Positions 51,442 through 60,897 of a stretch of 64,000 nt of DNA are shown one piece after another. Location of the stretch: the NCBI RefSeq assembly GCF_900102695.1, contig NZ_FMVW01000009.1:1-64000 (forward strand), given 5' to 3'. The position numbers were made by a program, and so were the translations under genes. The DNA is from Afifella marina DSM 2698. Lineage in GTDB: Bacteria; Pseudomonadota; Alphaproteobacteria; Rhizobiales; Afifellaceae. The notes beneath the pieces are model-generated. The model was not told the DNA's origin. It was given only the letters and a program-made list of their open reading frames with translations, and searched no databases. The first letter of the stretch is position 1, and every line of letters begins with the position of its first letter.

Positions 51442-52107
51442 TCAGTTGCTGCGGCTGCGCTTGTCGAAATGGCGGGCGAGTTTGTCGCCCGTCGATTGCA
51501 CGGCCTGAACGAGGACGATGAGGACAACCACCACCGCCAGCATCATCTCAGGCATGAAGCGCTGATAGCCGTAGCGGATGCCGAGATCGCCGAGGCCGCC
51601 GCCACCGACGGCGCCGACCATGGCCGAATAGCCGATGAGGCTGACGACGGTGAGGGTGAGCCCAAGGGTGATGGAGGGCCGCGCTTCCGGCACCAGCACT
51701 TTGAGAACGATCTGCAGCGGGCTCGCGCCCATGGCACGCGCCGCCTCGATCAGGCCCGGATCGACCTCGCGGATGGAGGATTCGATCAAGCGCGCCACGA
51801 ACGGGAAGGTCGCCACCGTCAGGGGCACAATGGCCGCGGTGGTGCCGATCGAGGTTCCCGTCAGAAGCCGCGTGAACGGGATGATCGCCACGACCAGAAT
51901 GATGAAGGGGGTGGAGCGCAGGGCGTTGACGATGGCGCCGAGGATGCGGTTCAGGATCGGCGCGGCGAAGAGCTCGCCCTTGCGGCTGGTGGCGAGAAAG
52001 ATGCCGAGCGGGGCGCCGATGGCGACGCCGATGAGAGCGGAGACGGCCACCATGAAGAGCGTGTCGAGCGTCGCCGACCAAAGCAGCCAGAACATGTTAG
52101 CGGACAT
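51442..52107 (-). CDS. metI: Methionine ABC transporter permease MetI
   Basis: The 221-residue permease has five to six membrane segments and the EAA-loop [21 protein letters not shown] that docks onto the ATPase MetN. It is typical of the MetI family in length and motifs ([20 protein letters not shown]). It overlaps the end of metN by 11 bases, and metQ follows after 34 bases. Confidence 0.93.
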   Translation of the reverse strand: MSANMFWLLWSATLDTLFMVAVSALIGVAIGAPLGIFLATSRKGELFAAPILNRILGAIVNALRSTPFIILVVAIIPFTRLLTGTSIGTTAAIVPLTVATFPFVARLIESSIREVDPGLIEAARAMGASPLQIVLKVLVPEARPSITLGLTLTVVSLIGYSAMVGAVGGGGLGDLGIRYGYQRFMPEMMLAVVVVLIVLVQAVQSTGDKLARHFDKRSRSN

Positions 52108-53230
52108 AGCCGAGGACCTCCGAGGTCAGGCCGCGCTCTTCGATGAGCGCCTGCGCGGGGGCGAGCGCCGCCTGGTCGAGTGCGACGACGAGCGTGCCGT
52201 AAGGCTTGCCGGCGATTTCGTCGACAGCGCCGGCCAGAATGTTGACGTCGGTTGCGAGCGTCTTGCCGATTTCGGCGAGGATCGGGTCGGTTGCGGTCGG
52301 GCCGGTGAAGACGATCTTGACGACCGCCTCGGCGCCCGGCTCCGGTTCGCTCGTCATCTTTTCCGTCACGAAAGCCGGCAGGCGCACGCCCGTTACGCCT
52401 TCCAGGAAGGTGCGCGTGACCGGATGCTGCGGCCGGGCGAAGACGGAATAGGTGTCGCCCTTCTCCACGATGCGGCCGCGGTCGAGAACGGCGACATGGT
52501 CGGCGATCTCGCGGACCACCTGCATCTCATGGGTGATGAGGAGGACGGTGAGGCCGAGCTCGCGGTTGACCTGCTTCAGGAGTGCCAGAACCGATCGAGT
52601 CGTCTCCGGATCGAGGGCGCTCGTCGCCTCGTCCGACAGGAGAACCTTTGGGTTGGTGGCAAGCGCACGGGCGATGCCGACGCGCTGTTTCTGCCCGCCC
52701 GACATTTCGGCCGGGTAGCGGTCGCGCTTGTCGGCGATGCCCACGAGGTCGAGAAGCGGGGTCACGCGCTTGGCGATCTCGGCCTTGGATACACCCGCGA
52801 TTTCGAGGGGCAGCGCCACGTTGGCATAGGCCGTCCGCGACGACAGCAGGTTGAAGTGCTGGAAGATCATGCCGACGGAGCGCCGCAGCGTGCGCATCTT
52901 GCGCTCGTCCATCGCCGCCACGTCGATGCCATCGACGACGACACGGCCGGAGCTCGGCCGCTCCAGGCCGTTGACCATGCGGATGAGCGTCGATTTGCCG
53001 GCGCCGGAGCGCCCGATAATGCCGGTGATGCTGCCTTCGGAGACGGCAAGATCGATGTCTTCGAGGGCGACGAATTCGGCGCCGCCGTCCGGTGCCGCGA
53101 AACGCTTGCCGGCCGAGGCGAAGCGCACGATGGCATCGTCATCGGTCTGGCCGCTTTGGTGGCCGCTTTGGGGGCCATTGGGGGACCCGCCTGGCGCGCT
53201 TTTGTCTGAATGTGGAGAAAGCTGAAGCAT
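52097..53230 (-). CDS. metN: Methionine ABC transporter ATP-binding protein MetN
   Basis: The 377-residue ATPase has Walker [21 protein letters not shown], signature LSGGQ-type [15 protein letters not shown], Walker [16 protein letters not shown], and a C-terminal NIL (ACT-like) regulatory domain from about residue 300 that binds methionine and inhibits transport. The first 35 residues are polar and repetitive ([11 protein letters not shown]) and absent from most MetN proteins; the true start may lie further in. It heads the metNIQ operon on the minus strand, within the nitric-oxide gene region. Confidence 0.93.
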   Translation of the reverse strand: MLQLSPHSDKSAPGGSPNGPQSGHQSGQTDDDAIVRFASAGKRFAAPDGGAEFVALEDIDLAVSEGSITGIIGRSGAGKSTLIRMVNGLERPSSGRVVVDGIDVAAMDERKMRTLRRSVGMIFQHFNLLSSRTAYANVALPLEIAGVSKAEIAKRVTPLLDLVGIADKRDRYPAEMSGGQKQRVGIARALATNPKVLLSDEATSALDPETTRSVLALLKQVNRELGLTVLLITHEMQVVREIADHVAVLDRGRIVEKGDTYSVFARPQHPVTRTFLEGVTGVRLPAFVTEKMTSEPEPGAEAVVKIVFTGPTATDPILAEIGKTLATDVNILAGAVDEIAGKPYGTLVVALDQAALAPAQALIEERGLTSEVLGYVR

Positions 53231-53312
53231 AAGGTCTCGGCTCTTAGCAGCGCAGCGGCCGGTTAAGGAAGCGGCCTCGGCCGCAGCGCCCGCACCTTTT
53301 GTGCGCGAAAGG

Positions 53313-53345
53313 CCGCTCGCACAAGGAATGGCTTTTCACGAGCGG
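53313..53345 (-). other. Hairpin in the metN leader region
   Basis: CCGCTCG (53313-53319) and CGAGCGG (53339-53345) form a 7-bp stem with a 19-base loop, 83 bases upstream of metN on the minus strand. It could be a structured leader or a terminator-less stem. I do not recognise a SAM riboswitch in it. Confidence 0.3.
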
Positions 53346-53406
53346 AACCAGCCTTTCGAAAAACTTGCCGCAGAGCCGAGAATTTTGAGGCCCGTGCGTC
53401 GGGGCT

Positions 53407-53670
53407 TCATCCCGCCGCAGCAAATTGCCCGGCGATCACGAAGATGCCGGCGATGGTGGCGCAGATGGCGACGACATAGACGTCGAGAAGAAGCCTCCAG
53501 CCTCGGGAGGCCTCTCCGATCTCCAGGAACCAGCGCAAGACGGTTATCGCCTTGGCGGCGGCAACGGCCAGGATGAGGGCTGGGGACAAGGCGCCGGCGA
53601 CGCCGCTGGTGCCAAGCGACAAGAGCGTCAGTGCGACGAGCGCGAACCATGCCAGATCGATGCCCCGCAT
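53407..53670 (-). CDS. norF: NorF-like small membrane protein (cytochrome c oxidase subunit IV-type)
   Basis: The 87-residue protein has three hydrophobic helices (residues about 4-24, 28-46 and 64-84) with the block AITVLRWFLEIGEASRGWRL, typical of prokaryotic COX4-type NorF. It is encoded directly downstream of norE (6 bases between stop and start) and is thought to aid assembly or activity of nitric oxide reductase. The start ATG 53670 is supported by the tight spacing; upstream codons in frame belong to norE shadows. Confidence 0.85.
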   Translation of the reverse strand: MRGIDLAWFALVALTLLSLGTSGVAGALSPALILAVAAAKAITVLRWFLEIGEASRGWRLLLDVYVVAICATIAGIFVIAGQFAAAG

Positions 53671-53675
53671 CTCGA

Positions 53676-54257
53676 TCACCGCAGCAGATAAAGGGTCGGG
53701 AAGATGAGGATCCAGACGAGATCCACCATGTGCCAGAACGCGGTCCCGGTCTCGATGTTCTCCGCATTGTTCCGCCACGCGACGATGGCGAGCACGATGA
53801 TGCCCATCACCACGTGGAGCGCGTGGAAGCCCGTGATTAAAAAGTAGAGCGTGAAGAAGGTGTCGGTTTCGATGCCGATGCCGGAGGCGAATTCGCGCCC
53901 GTATTCGATGCCTTTGAGGACCAGGAAGCTGCTGCCGATCAACATCGCCGCGGCAAGCTGCGGGCGGCCGGTGCCGCCGCGTCGGACAGAATGAAGCGCA
54001 CGAGCCGCAAGCCAGCCGCTGGTGACGAGCGCGATCGTGGCGAGGCCGGCGAGGAGTGGGTCGAGATGCGCCTGCGAGGCGGCGAACTCGGCCGGATGAA
54101 GCGCTCTCGCGATGCTGAACCCGGCAAGGAGAATGGCAAAGACCAGCATCTCGCCCAGGATCAGGATCCACATCATCGGGTTGCCGGGCAGGCCGTCGAG
54201 CGGGCCCCAGCCTTCCTCGATTTCCTCTGCCGTATCCGCCACCGCCGCATCTGTCAT
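53676..54257 (-). CDS. norE: NorE, cytochrome c oxidase subunit III-like protein
   Basis: The 193-residue membrane protein has five hydrophobic segments and the COX3 features [37 protein letters not shown] and [17 protein letters not shown]. NorE-type proteins accompany cNOR gene clusters and support nitric oxide reductase activity. ATG 54257 begins the family-like sequence. A TTG-N8-CAA site lies about 65 bases upstream (54315-54328). It is divergent from norC. Confidence 0.9.
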   Translation of the reverse strand: MTDAAVADTAEEIEEGWGPLDGLPGNPMMWILILGEMLVFAILLAGFSIARALHPAEFAASQAHLDPLLAGLATIALVTSGWLAARALHSVRRGGTGRPQLAAAMLIGSSFLVLKGIEYGREFASGIGIETDTFFTLYFLITGFHALHVVMGIIVLAIVAWRNNAENIETGTAFWHMVDLVWILIFPTLYLLR

Positions 54258-54314
54258 CGCCGAAGCCCTGTGATGTTCCGGGAGGCCGGGTAGCAAGGGA
54301 AAGCGCCCGCGACT

Positions 54315-54328
54315 TTGCGCAAACACAA
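54315..54328 (-). promoter_or_regulatory. NnrR/FNR-like site TTGCG-CAAA-CACAA upstream of norE
   Basis: The sequence TTGCGCAAACACAA fits TTG-N8-CAA with imperfect symmetry. Its centre is about 65 bases upstream of the norE start, within the norE-norC divergent region. Confidence 0.65.
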
Positions 54329-54387
54329 GCTCGTGGCCTGCGCAGAAGGCGCCATCGCGAGCATGAAGCGCCTGTCGCTTCCAAAGT

Positions 54388-54401
54388 TTGCGTTTCTGCA
54401 A
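54388..54401 (+). promoter_or_regulatory. NnrR/FNR-like site TTGCG-TTTC-TGCAA upstream of norC
   Basis: TTGCGTTTCTGCAA matches TTG-N8-CAA. It lies 99 bases before the norC ATG, a plausible position for an activator at about -41 of a norC promoter. Confidence 0.7.
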
Positions 54402-54499
54402 AGAGCGCCACGGCGTGGCTGCGTAAGTCGTCTGTCCATCGACACGAGTGCCTGCAGCAAGAGGAACGCCATGCCTGCCTGTCACCGGAGCCACGCGCG

Positions 54500-54952
54500 A
54501 TGAGCGAGCGCTTCACCAAATCCGCGGCCCGCAACATTTTCTATGGCGGGTCGATCTTCTTTTTCGTCGCCTTCGTCGGCCTGACGGCCGAGAGCCACTG
54601 GCACATCGTGACCCAATCGACCGACACGGCGACGCTCACGCCCTCCGTCGCGCACGGCAAAAGGGTGTGGGAAAAGAACGCCTGCATCGACTGCCACACG
54701 CTGCTCGGCGAAGGCGCCTATTTCGCGCCCGAGCTCGGCAATGTCTGGGTGCGTTATGGCGGGCGCGACGATCCGGAGATCGCACGCGAAGGCCTCAAAG
54801 CCTGGATCCGCTCCATGCCGACCGGCATCGAGGGCCGCCGGCAGATGCCGCACTTCGATCTCAGCGAAAAAGAACTGAACGATCTCATCGACTTCCTGGA
54901 ATGGACCAGCCGCATCGACACGCAGGACTGGCCGCCGAACGACGCCGGCTGA
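54500..54952 (+). CDS. norC: Nitric oxide reductase cytochrome c subunit NorC
   Basis: The 150-residue protein has an uncleaved N-terminal membrane anchor ([20 protein letters not shown]) and a single c-type haem site, [20 protein letters not shown], with a methionine ligand expected in [10 protein letters not shown]. It accepts electrons from periplasmic donors (pseudoazurin or cytochrome c) and feeds NorB, which reduces NO to N2O. It begins the norCBQD operon and is separated from norB by 13 bases. Confidence 0.96.
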   Translation: MSERFTKSAARNIFYGGSIFFFVAFVGLTAESHWHIVTQSTDTATLTPSVAHGKRVWEKNACIDCHTLLGEGAYFAPELGNVWVRYGGRDDPEIAREGLKAWIRSMPTGIEGRRQMPHFDLSEKELNDLIDFLEWTSRIDTQDWPPNDAG

Positions 54953-54965
54953 AGGAACAAAGCCC

Positions 54966-56312
54966 ATGAAATACGCATCGCAAAGAGTGGCGTACTGGTA
55001 CTTCGCCGGCGCCATGAGCCTGTTCGCAGTCCAGCTTCTCGCCGGCGCGCTGGCGGGGACCGTCTATGTCCTGCCGAATTTTCTGTCAGAATTGCTGCCG
55101 TTCAACATCATCCGGATGATCCACACCAATGCGCTGATCGTCTGGCTTTTGATGGGCTTCTTCGGCTGCGCCTATTATCTGGTGCCGGAAGAGGCGGAGC
55201 GGGATATCGAAAGCCCGTTCCTCGCCTATGTGCAGCTCGGTCTCTTGATGTTCGGGGCGCTGTCGGCCGTCGCCGGCTACACGGTCGGCATCCATGAGGG
55301 CCGCGAGTTCCTGGAACAGCCGTTGTGGATCAAGGTGGCGATCGCCGTCGTCGCGGTGATCTTCCTCTACAATATTTCGATGACGGTGCTGCGCGGGCGC
55401 AAGACGGCGGTCACCAACGTCCTGCTTCTGGGTCTCTGGGGCATCGCCGTCTTCTGGCTGTTCGCCTTCTACGAGCCCACCAACATCTCTCTCGACAAGG
55501 TCTATTGGTGGTACATCGTCCATCTGTGGGTCGAAGGCGTGTGGGAATTGGTGATGGCCTCCGTCCTCGCCTTCCTGATGATCAAGATGACCGGCGTCGA
55601 TCGCGAAGTGATCGAGAAATGGCTCTATTCGATCGTTGGGCTGGCGCTGTTTTCGGGGCTCCTGGGCACCGGCCACCATTACTACTGGATCGGTGCGCCG
55701 GGCTACTGGCAGTGGGTCGGCTCGATCTTCTCCGCGCTCGAAGTCGCGCCCTTCTTCGCCATGGTGATCTTCGCCTTCTCGATGGCCTGGCGCGGCCGGC
55801 GCGATCATCCGAACAAGGCCGCGATGTTGTGGTCTCTCGGCTGCACGGTGGGCGCCTTCTTCGGCGCGGGCGTGTGGGGCTTCCTGCACACCCTGTCTTT
55901 CGTGAACTATTACAGTCACGGCACGCAGCTCACCGCAGCCCACGGCCATCTCGCCTTCTTCGGCGCTTATGTGATGCTGAACCTAGCGCTCATCACCTAT
56001 GCGATGCCCTATCTGCGCGGCCACAAGCCCTACAACCAGTCGCTCAACATCCTCTCCTTCTGGATCATGACGACGGCGATGACGGTGATGACCTTCGCGC
56101 TCACCTTCGCGGGCATCGTGCAGATCCAGCTGCAGCGCGTGATGGGCGAGAGCTACATGGAGGTGCAGGACCAGCTCGCCATGTTCTACTGGATCCGCCT
56201 CGGCTCCGGCGCCCTCGTGGTCGTGGCCGCGCTTCTCTACCTCTATTCGATTTTCGGCCCCGTGCGTGAGCGCCGAGCCAGCCAGACTGCGGTCTTGCAG
56301 CCCGCCGAATAG
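54966..56312 (+). CDS. norB: Nitric oxide reductase catalytic subunit NorB
   Basis: The 448-residue haem-copper-type membrane protein has about twelve helices. The conserved histidines lie in IRMIHTNALIVWLLMGFFG (H53, low-spin haem), VHLWVEGVWELVMAS (FeB ligand and glutamate), GTGHHYYWIG (FeB ligands) and QLTAAHGHLAFFGAY (haem ligands). It is the short cNOR form without the quinol-oxidase extension, so it works with NorC. It reduces two NO to N2O at the cytoplasmic membrane. Confidence 0.97.
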   Translation: MKYASQRVAYWYFAGAMSLFAVQLLAGALAGTVYVLPNFLSELLPFNIIRMIHTNALIVWLLMGFFGCAYYLVPEEAERDIESPFLAYVQLGLLMFGALSAVAGYTVGIHEGREFLEQPLWIKVAIAVVAVIFLYNISMTVLRGRKTAVTNVLLLGLWGIAVFWLFAFYEPTNISLDKVYWWYIVHLWVEGVWELVMASVLAFLMIKMTGVDREVIEKWLYSIVGLALFSGLLGTGHHYYWIGAPGYWQWVGSIFSALEVAPFFAMVIFAFSMAWRGRRDHPNKAAMLWSLGCTVGAFFGAGVWGFLHTLSFVNYYSHGTQLTAAHGHLAFFGAYVMLNLALITYAMPYLRGHKPYNQSLNILSFWIMTTAMTVMTFALTFAGIVQIQLQRVMGESYMEVQDQLAMFYWIRLGSGALVVVAALLYLYSIFGPVRERRASQTAVLQPAE

Positions 56313-56391
56313 ATTGACCAGCGCCGGGCGGGACCCCGCCCGGCGTCTCTTCCCGAGCTGCCGAAATCTCAAGAAACTCTCCGGAGCCACC

Positions 56392-57201
56392 ATGTCCGCG
56401 CTGATCAACACAGCCTTCTCCGAGCCGGAGCTTCCCTTCTACTCGCCCTCGGGCTCCGAATGCCTCCTGTTCGAACACGCCTATCGCAACCAGCTGCCGG
56501 TGCTCTTGAAAGGGCCGACCGGCTGCGGAAAGACCCGCTTCGTCGCGCATATGGCCGAAAAGCTCGGGCGGAAGCTCTACACCGTCTCCTGCCACGACGA
56601 CCTGACGTCCGCCGATCTCACCGGACGCTATCTCCTTAAAGGTGGCGAGACGGTCTGGGTCGACGGGCCGCTGACGCGGGCGGTGCGCGAAGGCGCGATC
56701 GTCTACCTCGACGAGGTGGTGGAGGCCCGCAAGGACGTGACCGTCGTCCTGCATCCCGTCACCGACGACCGGCGTCTCCTGCCGCTTGAACGCACCGGCG
56801 AGCTGATTGCGGCCCCGCCGGAATTCATGCTCGTCGTGTCGTACAATCCCGGCTACCAGAACGTCCTGAAATCTCTGAAGCCGAGCACGCGCCAGCGCTT
56901 CATTGCGCTCGAGTTCGGCTTTCCCGCACCTGAGGAAGAGGCGCGCATCGTCGCCAGCGAAAGCGGCCTGCCGCGCGATCGCTGCGTGCCGCTCGTGCGG
57001 GTCGCCAATGCGCTGCGCGAGCTCACGGGCCAGGACATCGAGGAAGGCGCCTCGACGCGTCTCGTCATCCATTGCGCCAGCCTGATTGCGAGCGGCATCA
57101 AGCCCGAAATCGCGATCGAGGCGGCACTTTTGCAGCCCCTGACCGACGATCCCGAGGTGATGAGGGCACTTGTCCGCATCGCCGAGATCGCGCTCGGCTG
57201 A
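56392..57201 (+). CDS. norQ: MoxR-type AAA+ ATPase NorQ
   Basis: The 269-residue ATPase has Walker A KGPTGCGKTRFVAHMAEKL, Walker B AIVYLDEVVEARKDVTVVLH and sensor FMLVVSYNPGYQNVLKSLKP, as in CbbQ/NorQ proteins. With NorD it inserts the non-haem iron into NorB. ATG 56392 starts the conserved sequence; the frame is open from 56266 in the norB end. It is followed by norD after 5 bases. Confidence 0.95.
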   Translation: MSALINTAFSEPELPFYSPSGSECLLFEHAYRNQLPVLLKGPTGCGKTRFVAHMAEKLGRKLYTVSCHDDLTSADLTGRYLLKGGETVWVDGPLTRAVREGAIVYLDEVVEARKDVTVVLHPVTDDRRLLPLERTGELIAAPPEFMLVVSYNPGYQNVLKSLKPSTRQRFIALEFGFPAPEEEARIVASESGLPRDRCVPLVRVANALRELTGQDIEEGASTRLVIHCASLIASGIKPEIAIEAALLQPLTDDPEVMRALVRIAEIALG

Positions 57202-57206
57202 CGCCG

Positions 57207-59114
57207 ATGTCGATCTTCGAGCCCGAGGAAACGGTCGGCATCTTCTGGCACCGGCTCGTGGGCGGCGTCAGCACCTATCGACATCATCCGCAGGCAGCCG
57301 TCGGTCTCGATGCGATGCGCACGCGGCTCGGCGTCATGTTTCGCGCCTTCGGAGGCAGCGGCGCCGTGCGCATCACCGAAGGCGCGGCAAGCGTCTCCGG
57401 GCATCGGCTGCCGCTTCTGCAGAAGGTTGGGCTCGGGGCCGAAAAGATGTCCCAGGCGATCCTCGATGCGGAGACGCTGCGGCTGCCCGACGTGCTCGAT
57501 GTCTATCCGGCCCGCGCCGACAACGAGGCGCTTTATGAATGGCTCGCGGCCTGGTTCGCCCATGCCTCGCCGACGCCGACGGCCGCCGATCCGCTCGTTG
57601 CGGACGTCTTGCGGCTGCGGGCTGCGGTCGCTGCCATTCGGGCGACGCTCGTCGCCTGGCCCGGATTGCGGTCGACCTATCAACGCTTGCGGCAGGCGAC
57701 ACTGGAGGTGCGTCCGCGCCGGGCGCTCTCCGGTGCTGAGGCCGAGATCGAGGCTGCGATCCTGAGCCTTCTGGGCGGCCGCCGGGACGATGGCGGGCGG
57801 TTTCTCACCCTCATCGAAGACGAGCATACGGTCATTTCCGGCCTTTCCGCGCCGCGCGGTTATCGGCCGTTTCTGCCGGTGCCGTTATGGGGGGAGGTGA
57901 TGGCCGGTGACGGAACGGCCCGCGCGGAAGAGGGCGACGAGCCCGGAGGGGAATCGATCACGGTCGACGCCAAGCGCCGGCGCGCCTCGCGTCACGACAG
58001 CGAGCAGAGCGACCGCGGCGATCCGCTCATCCTGCACCGGTTCGAGACGATCTTCAGCGTCGCGGAGATGGTCAACGTCAACCGCAAGGTCGAGGACGAC
58101 GATGAGGATGGCGCAAGGCAGGCGGCCGACGATCTGCCGGAACTCAGCATCGGCTCGAACCGGCAGCGTGCTGCGAGCCGGGTGAAGATGGATCTCGATC
58201 TGGCACCGGCCGCGGCCGAAGGGGAGGCGCTTTCCGCGAGCCTCACTTATCCCGAATGGGACTTTAAGCGGCAGAGCTATCGCCGCAATCATTGCCGGGT
58301 GATCGCCGGACCGGCGGCCGAAGAGGGCGAGGATTGGGCGCCCGATGCGGAGATGCAGCGGCGCATTCGCCAGGTCCGGCGGCAGTTCGAGGCGCTCCGC
58401 CCGAAACGTCAGATCTTTTATGGCGAGCCCGATGGCGAGGATATCGATCTTGCGGCGATCGTCCGCGATGTCGCCGAGCGCCGGGCGGGCGGGGCCGGCT
58501 CGGAGCGCGTCTTCACCACGACGCGGGCCAATGCCCGCGACCTCTCCATGGCCGTCCTCATGGACGTTTCGCTGTCGACGGATGCGTGGCTTGGCGGCCA
58601 CCGCGTGCTCGACGTGGAAAAGAGCGCGCTCCTCGCCCTGACGCACGGGCTCAGCGTCTGCGGCGACGAACATGCGATTTTTACGTTCACCTCCAGGCGC
58701 CGGACCTCGGTGAACGTTGCGAGCGTCAAGGATTACACCGAAGCGCTCGATGCACATGTGATCCGGAGGATCGAGGCGCTGAAACCTGGCCAGTATACCC
58801 GAATGGGTGCCGCCATCCGGCATGTCGCCGCCGGCCTCAAGGAGCGGCCGCAGCGGCACCGGCTCCTCCTGCTTTTGACCGACGGCAAGCCGAACGATAT
58901 CGATTATTACGAGGGCCGCTACGGCATCGAGGATACGCGCATGGCGATCCGCGAGGCGCGCAAGGACGGCATCCGCGTCTTCGGTGTCACGGTCGACGAG
59001 GCGGCGCGCGATTACTTTCCCTATCTCTTCGGCCGCGGCGCCTATGCGATCGTCCCGCATGGCGAGCGGCTTCCGGCGGCGCTGCCGGCGATCTATCGCC
59101 ATCTCACCGCCTGA
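57207..59114 (+). CDS. norD: NorD, VWA-domain partner of NorQ
   Basis: The 635-residue protein has a helical N-terminal part, an acidic linker (about 255-310) and a C-terminal von Willebrand factor A domain. The metal-ion site motif is VLMDVSLSTDAW (DxSxS), with LLLLLTDGKPNDIDYYEGRY further on. NorD and NorQ act together as a chaperone that matures cNOR. The sequence is arginine- and glutamate-rich with no membrane segment, so it is cytoplasmic. It ends the norCBQD operon. Confidence 0.94.
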   Translation: MSIFEPEETVGIFWHRLVGGVSTYRHHPQAAVGLDAMRTRLGVMFRAFGGSGAVRITEGAASVSGHRLPLLQKVGLGAEKMSQAILDAETLRLPDVLDVYPARADNEALYEWLAAWFAHASPTPTAADPLVADVLRLRAAVAAIRATLVAWPGLRSTYQRLRQATLEVRPRRALSGAEAEIEAAILSLLGGRRDDGGRFLTLIEDEHTVISGLSAPRGYRPFLPVPLWGEVMAGDGTARAEEGDEPGGESITVDAKRRRASRHDSEQSDRGDPLILHRFETIFSVAEMVNVNRKVEDDDEDGARQAADDLPELSIGSNRQRAASRVKMDLDLAPAAAEGEALSASLTYPEWDFKRQSYRRNHCRVIAGPAAEEGEDWAPDAEMQRRIRQVRRQFEALRPKRQIFYGEPDGEDIDLAAIVRDVAERRAGGAGSERVFTTTRANARDLSMAVLMDVSLSTDAWLGGHRVLDVEKSALLALTHGLSVCGDEHAIFTFTSRRRTSVNVASVKDYTEALDAHVIRRIEALKPGQYTRMGAAIRHVAAGLKERPQRHRLLLLLTDGKPNDIDYYEGRYGIEDTRMAIREARKDGIRVFGVTVDEAARDYFPYLFGRGAYAIVPHGERLPAALPAIYRHLTA

Positions 59115-59151
59115 GACGTTCTCCGGCGGACCGCGTCAAAGGCGCAAGTGT

Positions 59152-59165
59152 TTGTCTTTGCACAA
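59152..59165 (+). promoter_or_regulatory. NnrR/FNR-like site TTGTC-TTTG-CACAA upstream of pseudoazurin
   Basis: TTGTCTTTGCACAA fits TTG-N8-CAA and lies 74 bases before the pseudoazurin ATG, 38 bases after the norD stop. It is the fourth such site in this region and suggests separate NO-dependent expression of the copper protein. Confidence 0.7.
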
Positions 59166-59238
59166 AGTTCGGGGACGAAAACGGTTCTAGCAAGAAGGCA
59201 CGGCGCATCCCGGACGCCGCAACGACAGGACCGTTATC

Positions 59239-59709
59239 ATGACCTTCGCCAAGAACGCTCTCGCCGCTTTTGTCGCCGGCCTCGCGCTCGCATCCTTTGC
59301 GCTTCCGGCTCAGGCGGAAGAATTCGACGTCAAGATGCTCAACAAGGGCGAGAAAGGCGTCATGGTCTTCGAGCCGGATTTCGTGCAGGCGCAGCCGGGC
59401 GACACGATCAATTTCATCGCCGCCAATCCGGGGCACAATGCCGAGACCATGAAGGGCATGCTCCCGGAAGGCGCCGAGCCCTTCAAGAGCAAGACGAGCC
59501 AGGATTTCTCGGTGACGCTCGATAAGGAAGGCGTCTACGGCATTCGCTGCACACCGCATTTCGCCATGGGCATGGTGGCGCTCGTCGTCGTCGGCGATCC
59601 CTCGAGCAATCTCGAAGACGCCAAGGCCGTGAAGACGCCAGGCATGGCGAAGAAGAAGTTCAGCGCGCTCTTCGACCAGGCGGCCGAGCGGGACGTCGCG
59701 GCCAAATAG
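59239..59709 (+). CDS. Pseudoazurin (type 1 copper protein)
   Basis: The 156-residue periplasmic cupredoxin has a signal peptide (AAFVAGLALASFALPAQA, cut near residue 26). The copper ligands are H66 in ANPGHNAETM, and C104, H107 and M112 in YGIRCTPHFAMGMVALVV. It donates electrons to copper nitrite reductase, nitrous oxide reductase or NorC in denitrifiers. An NnrR-like site precedes the gene, and norD is just upstream. No nitrite reductase or nosZ gene is in the window. Confidence 0.95.
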   Translation: MTFAKNALAAFVAGLALASFALPAQAEEFDVKMLNKGEKGVMVFEPDFVQAQPGDTINFIAANPGHNAETMKGMLPEGAEPFKSKTSQDFSVTLDKEGVYGIRCTPHFAMGMVALVVVGDPSSNLEDAKAVKTPGMAKKKFSALFDQAAERDVAAK

Positions 59710-60054
59710 GCCGTCGCCCCCCGCAAATGCCGGCAGAGGGGCGGGCATCTTCCGCCGGCGCCGTCTCTGTGCCGAAATCTCTTGTACCGAAATTTGCGCC
59801 TGACGCGGCTTTGCCTCTGTGACAAAGCCGCGCTGTGGAAATCGGACGGTGCGGCCCCGGCCGCAAAGCGAGGTTTCACGCGACCTCACGGCCGCGTGAA
59901 GCGGTGCGTCTGAGGTGCCGATGGGTCAAGCGAAAGCGGTGCGGGGCGAGGCCCGACGTGCGATTGCACTTGGAAGTCGCCGAGGAGTCTGGTTTCTTGC
60001 GCCCCCATGGCCGGCGCTGTTTCGCGCGGCGAAGCAAGGGGGAACGAAGAGCGT
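59710..60054. other. Intergenic region between pseudoazurin and choW with a strong hairpin
   Basis: No gene is apparent in these 345 bases. The main element is a perfect stem, CGCGGCTTTG (59804-59813) with CAAAGCCGCG (59823-59832) and a 9-base loop. No T-run follows. It could end or protect the pseudoazurin transcript, or form part of the choWV leader. The open frame from 60007 covers only the tail before choW. Confidence 0.45.
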
Positions 60055-60897
60055 ATGGAGTGGCTGACAGAGCACAAACTGCCGATCGGCGCGTTGGCCC
60101 GTGACGCAGTCGATTGGCTGACCGCCAACGCCTCCGGCTTCTTCGATAGCATCTCTTTCGCTCTCAGCTATGTGATCGACGCGATCTTGTTCCTCCTGCA
60201 AACGCCACCGGCCTTTGCGGTCATCGCGTTCACCGCGGCTCTCGCCTTTCTGCTGCGCCGCTCCATCAGCTTTGCGATCTTCGTGGCGGCGGGGCTCCTT
60301 CTCATCGTCAATCAGGGCTATTGGGAAGAGACGACGGAAACGCTCGCTCTCGTTTTGTCCTCCGCCATCATCTGCATGGCGATCGGCGTGCCGATCGGGA
60401 TCGCGGCGGCGCGACGGCCCTGGCTGATGCAGGGGCTGCGGCCGATCCTCGATCTCATGCAGACGATCCCGACCTTCGTCTATCTCATCCCGGCGCTCAT
60501 TCTCTTCGGCCTCGGCATGGTGCCGGGGCTCATCGCAACGGTCGTCTTCGCCATTCCCGCCCCGATCCGGCTCACCCAGCTCGGCATCGTCTCGACGCCA
60601 CGGCCTTTGATCGAGGCGGCCGATTCCTTCGGTGCCACCTCCTGGCAGCGGCTCTTCAAGGTGGAGCTTCCCTATGCCCTGCCGCAGATCATGGCGGGGC
60701 TCACGCAGACGATCATGCTGTCGCTCTCCATGGTGGTGATCGCCGCCCTGGTCGGGGCTGACGGGCTCGGCGTGCCGACCTTGCGGGCCCTCAATCAGGT
60801 CAATATCGCCCGCGGCTTCGAGGTGGGCGTCGCGATCGTCCTCGTTGCGATCATCCTCGATCGCCTGTGCCGCGGCCAGACGGACAAAAAGGCATGA
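60055..60897 (+). CDS. choW: Choline/betaine ABC transporter permease (ChoW/ProW type)
   Basis: The 280-residue permease has six or more membrane segments. The EAA-like loop RPLIEAADSFGATSWQRLFKVELPYALP carries the G expected at its centre, and GYWEETTETLALVLSSAIIC and LDLMQTIPTFVYLIPALILF mark the ProW/ChoW family. GGGGGAACGAAG precedes ATG 60055; an upstream ATG at 60007 adds 16 residues without similarity. It overlaps choV by 4 bases (ATGA). No substrate-binding protein gene is adjacent, unlike the usual choXWV order. Confidence 0.9.
   Translation: MEWLTEHKLPIGALARDAVDWLTANASGFFDSISFALSYVIDAILFLLQTPPAFAVIAFTAALAFLLRRSISFAIFVAAGLLLIVNQGYWEETTETLALVLSSAIICMAIGVPIGIAAARRPWLMQGLRPILDLMQTIPTFVYLIPALILFGLGMVPGLIATVVFAIPAPIRLTQLGIVSTPRPLIEAADSFGATSWQRLFKVELPYALPQIMAGLTQTIMLSLSMVVIAALVGADGLGVPTLRALNQVNIARGFEVGVAIVLVAIILDRLCRGQTDKKA

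Noticed and set aside
53231-53406. A SAM riboswitch in the metN leader
   Set aside because: Only a 7-bp hairpin was found; the conserved core sequences of SAM-I or SAM-II riboswitches are not visible.
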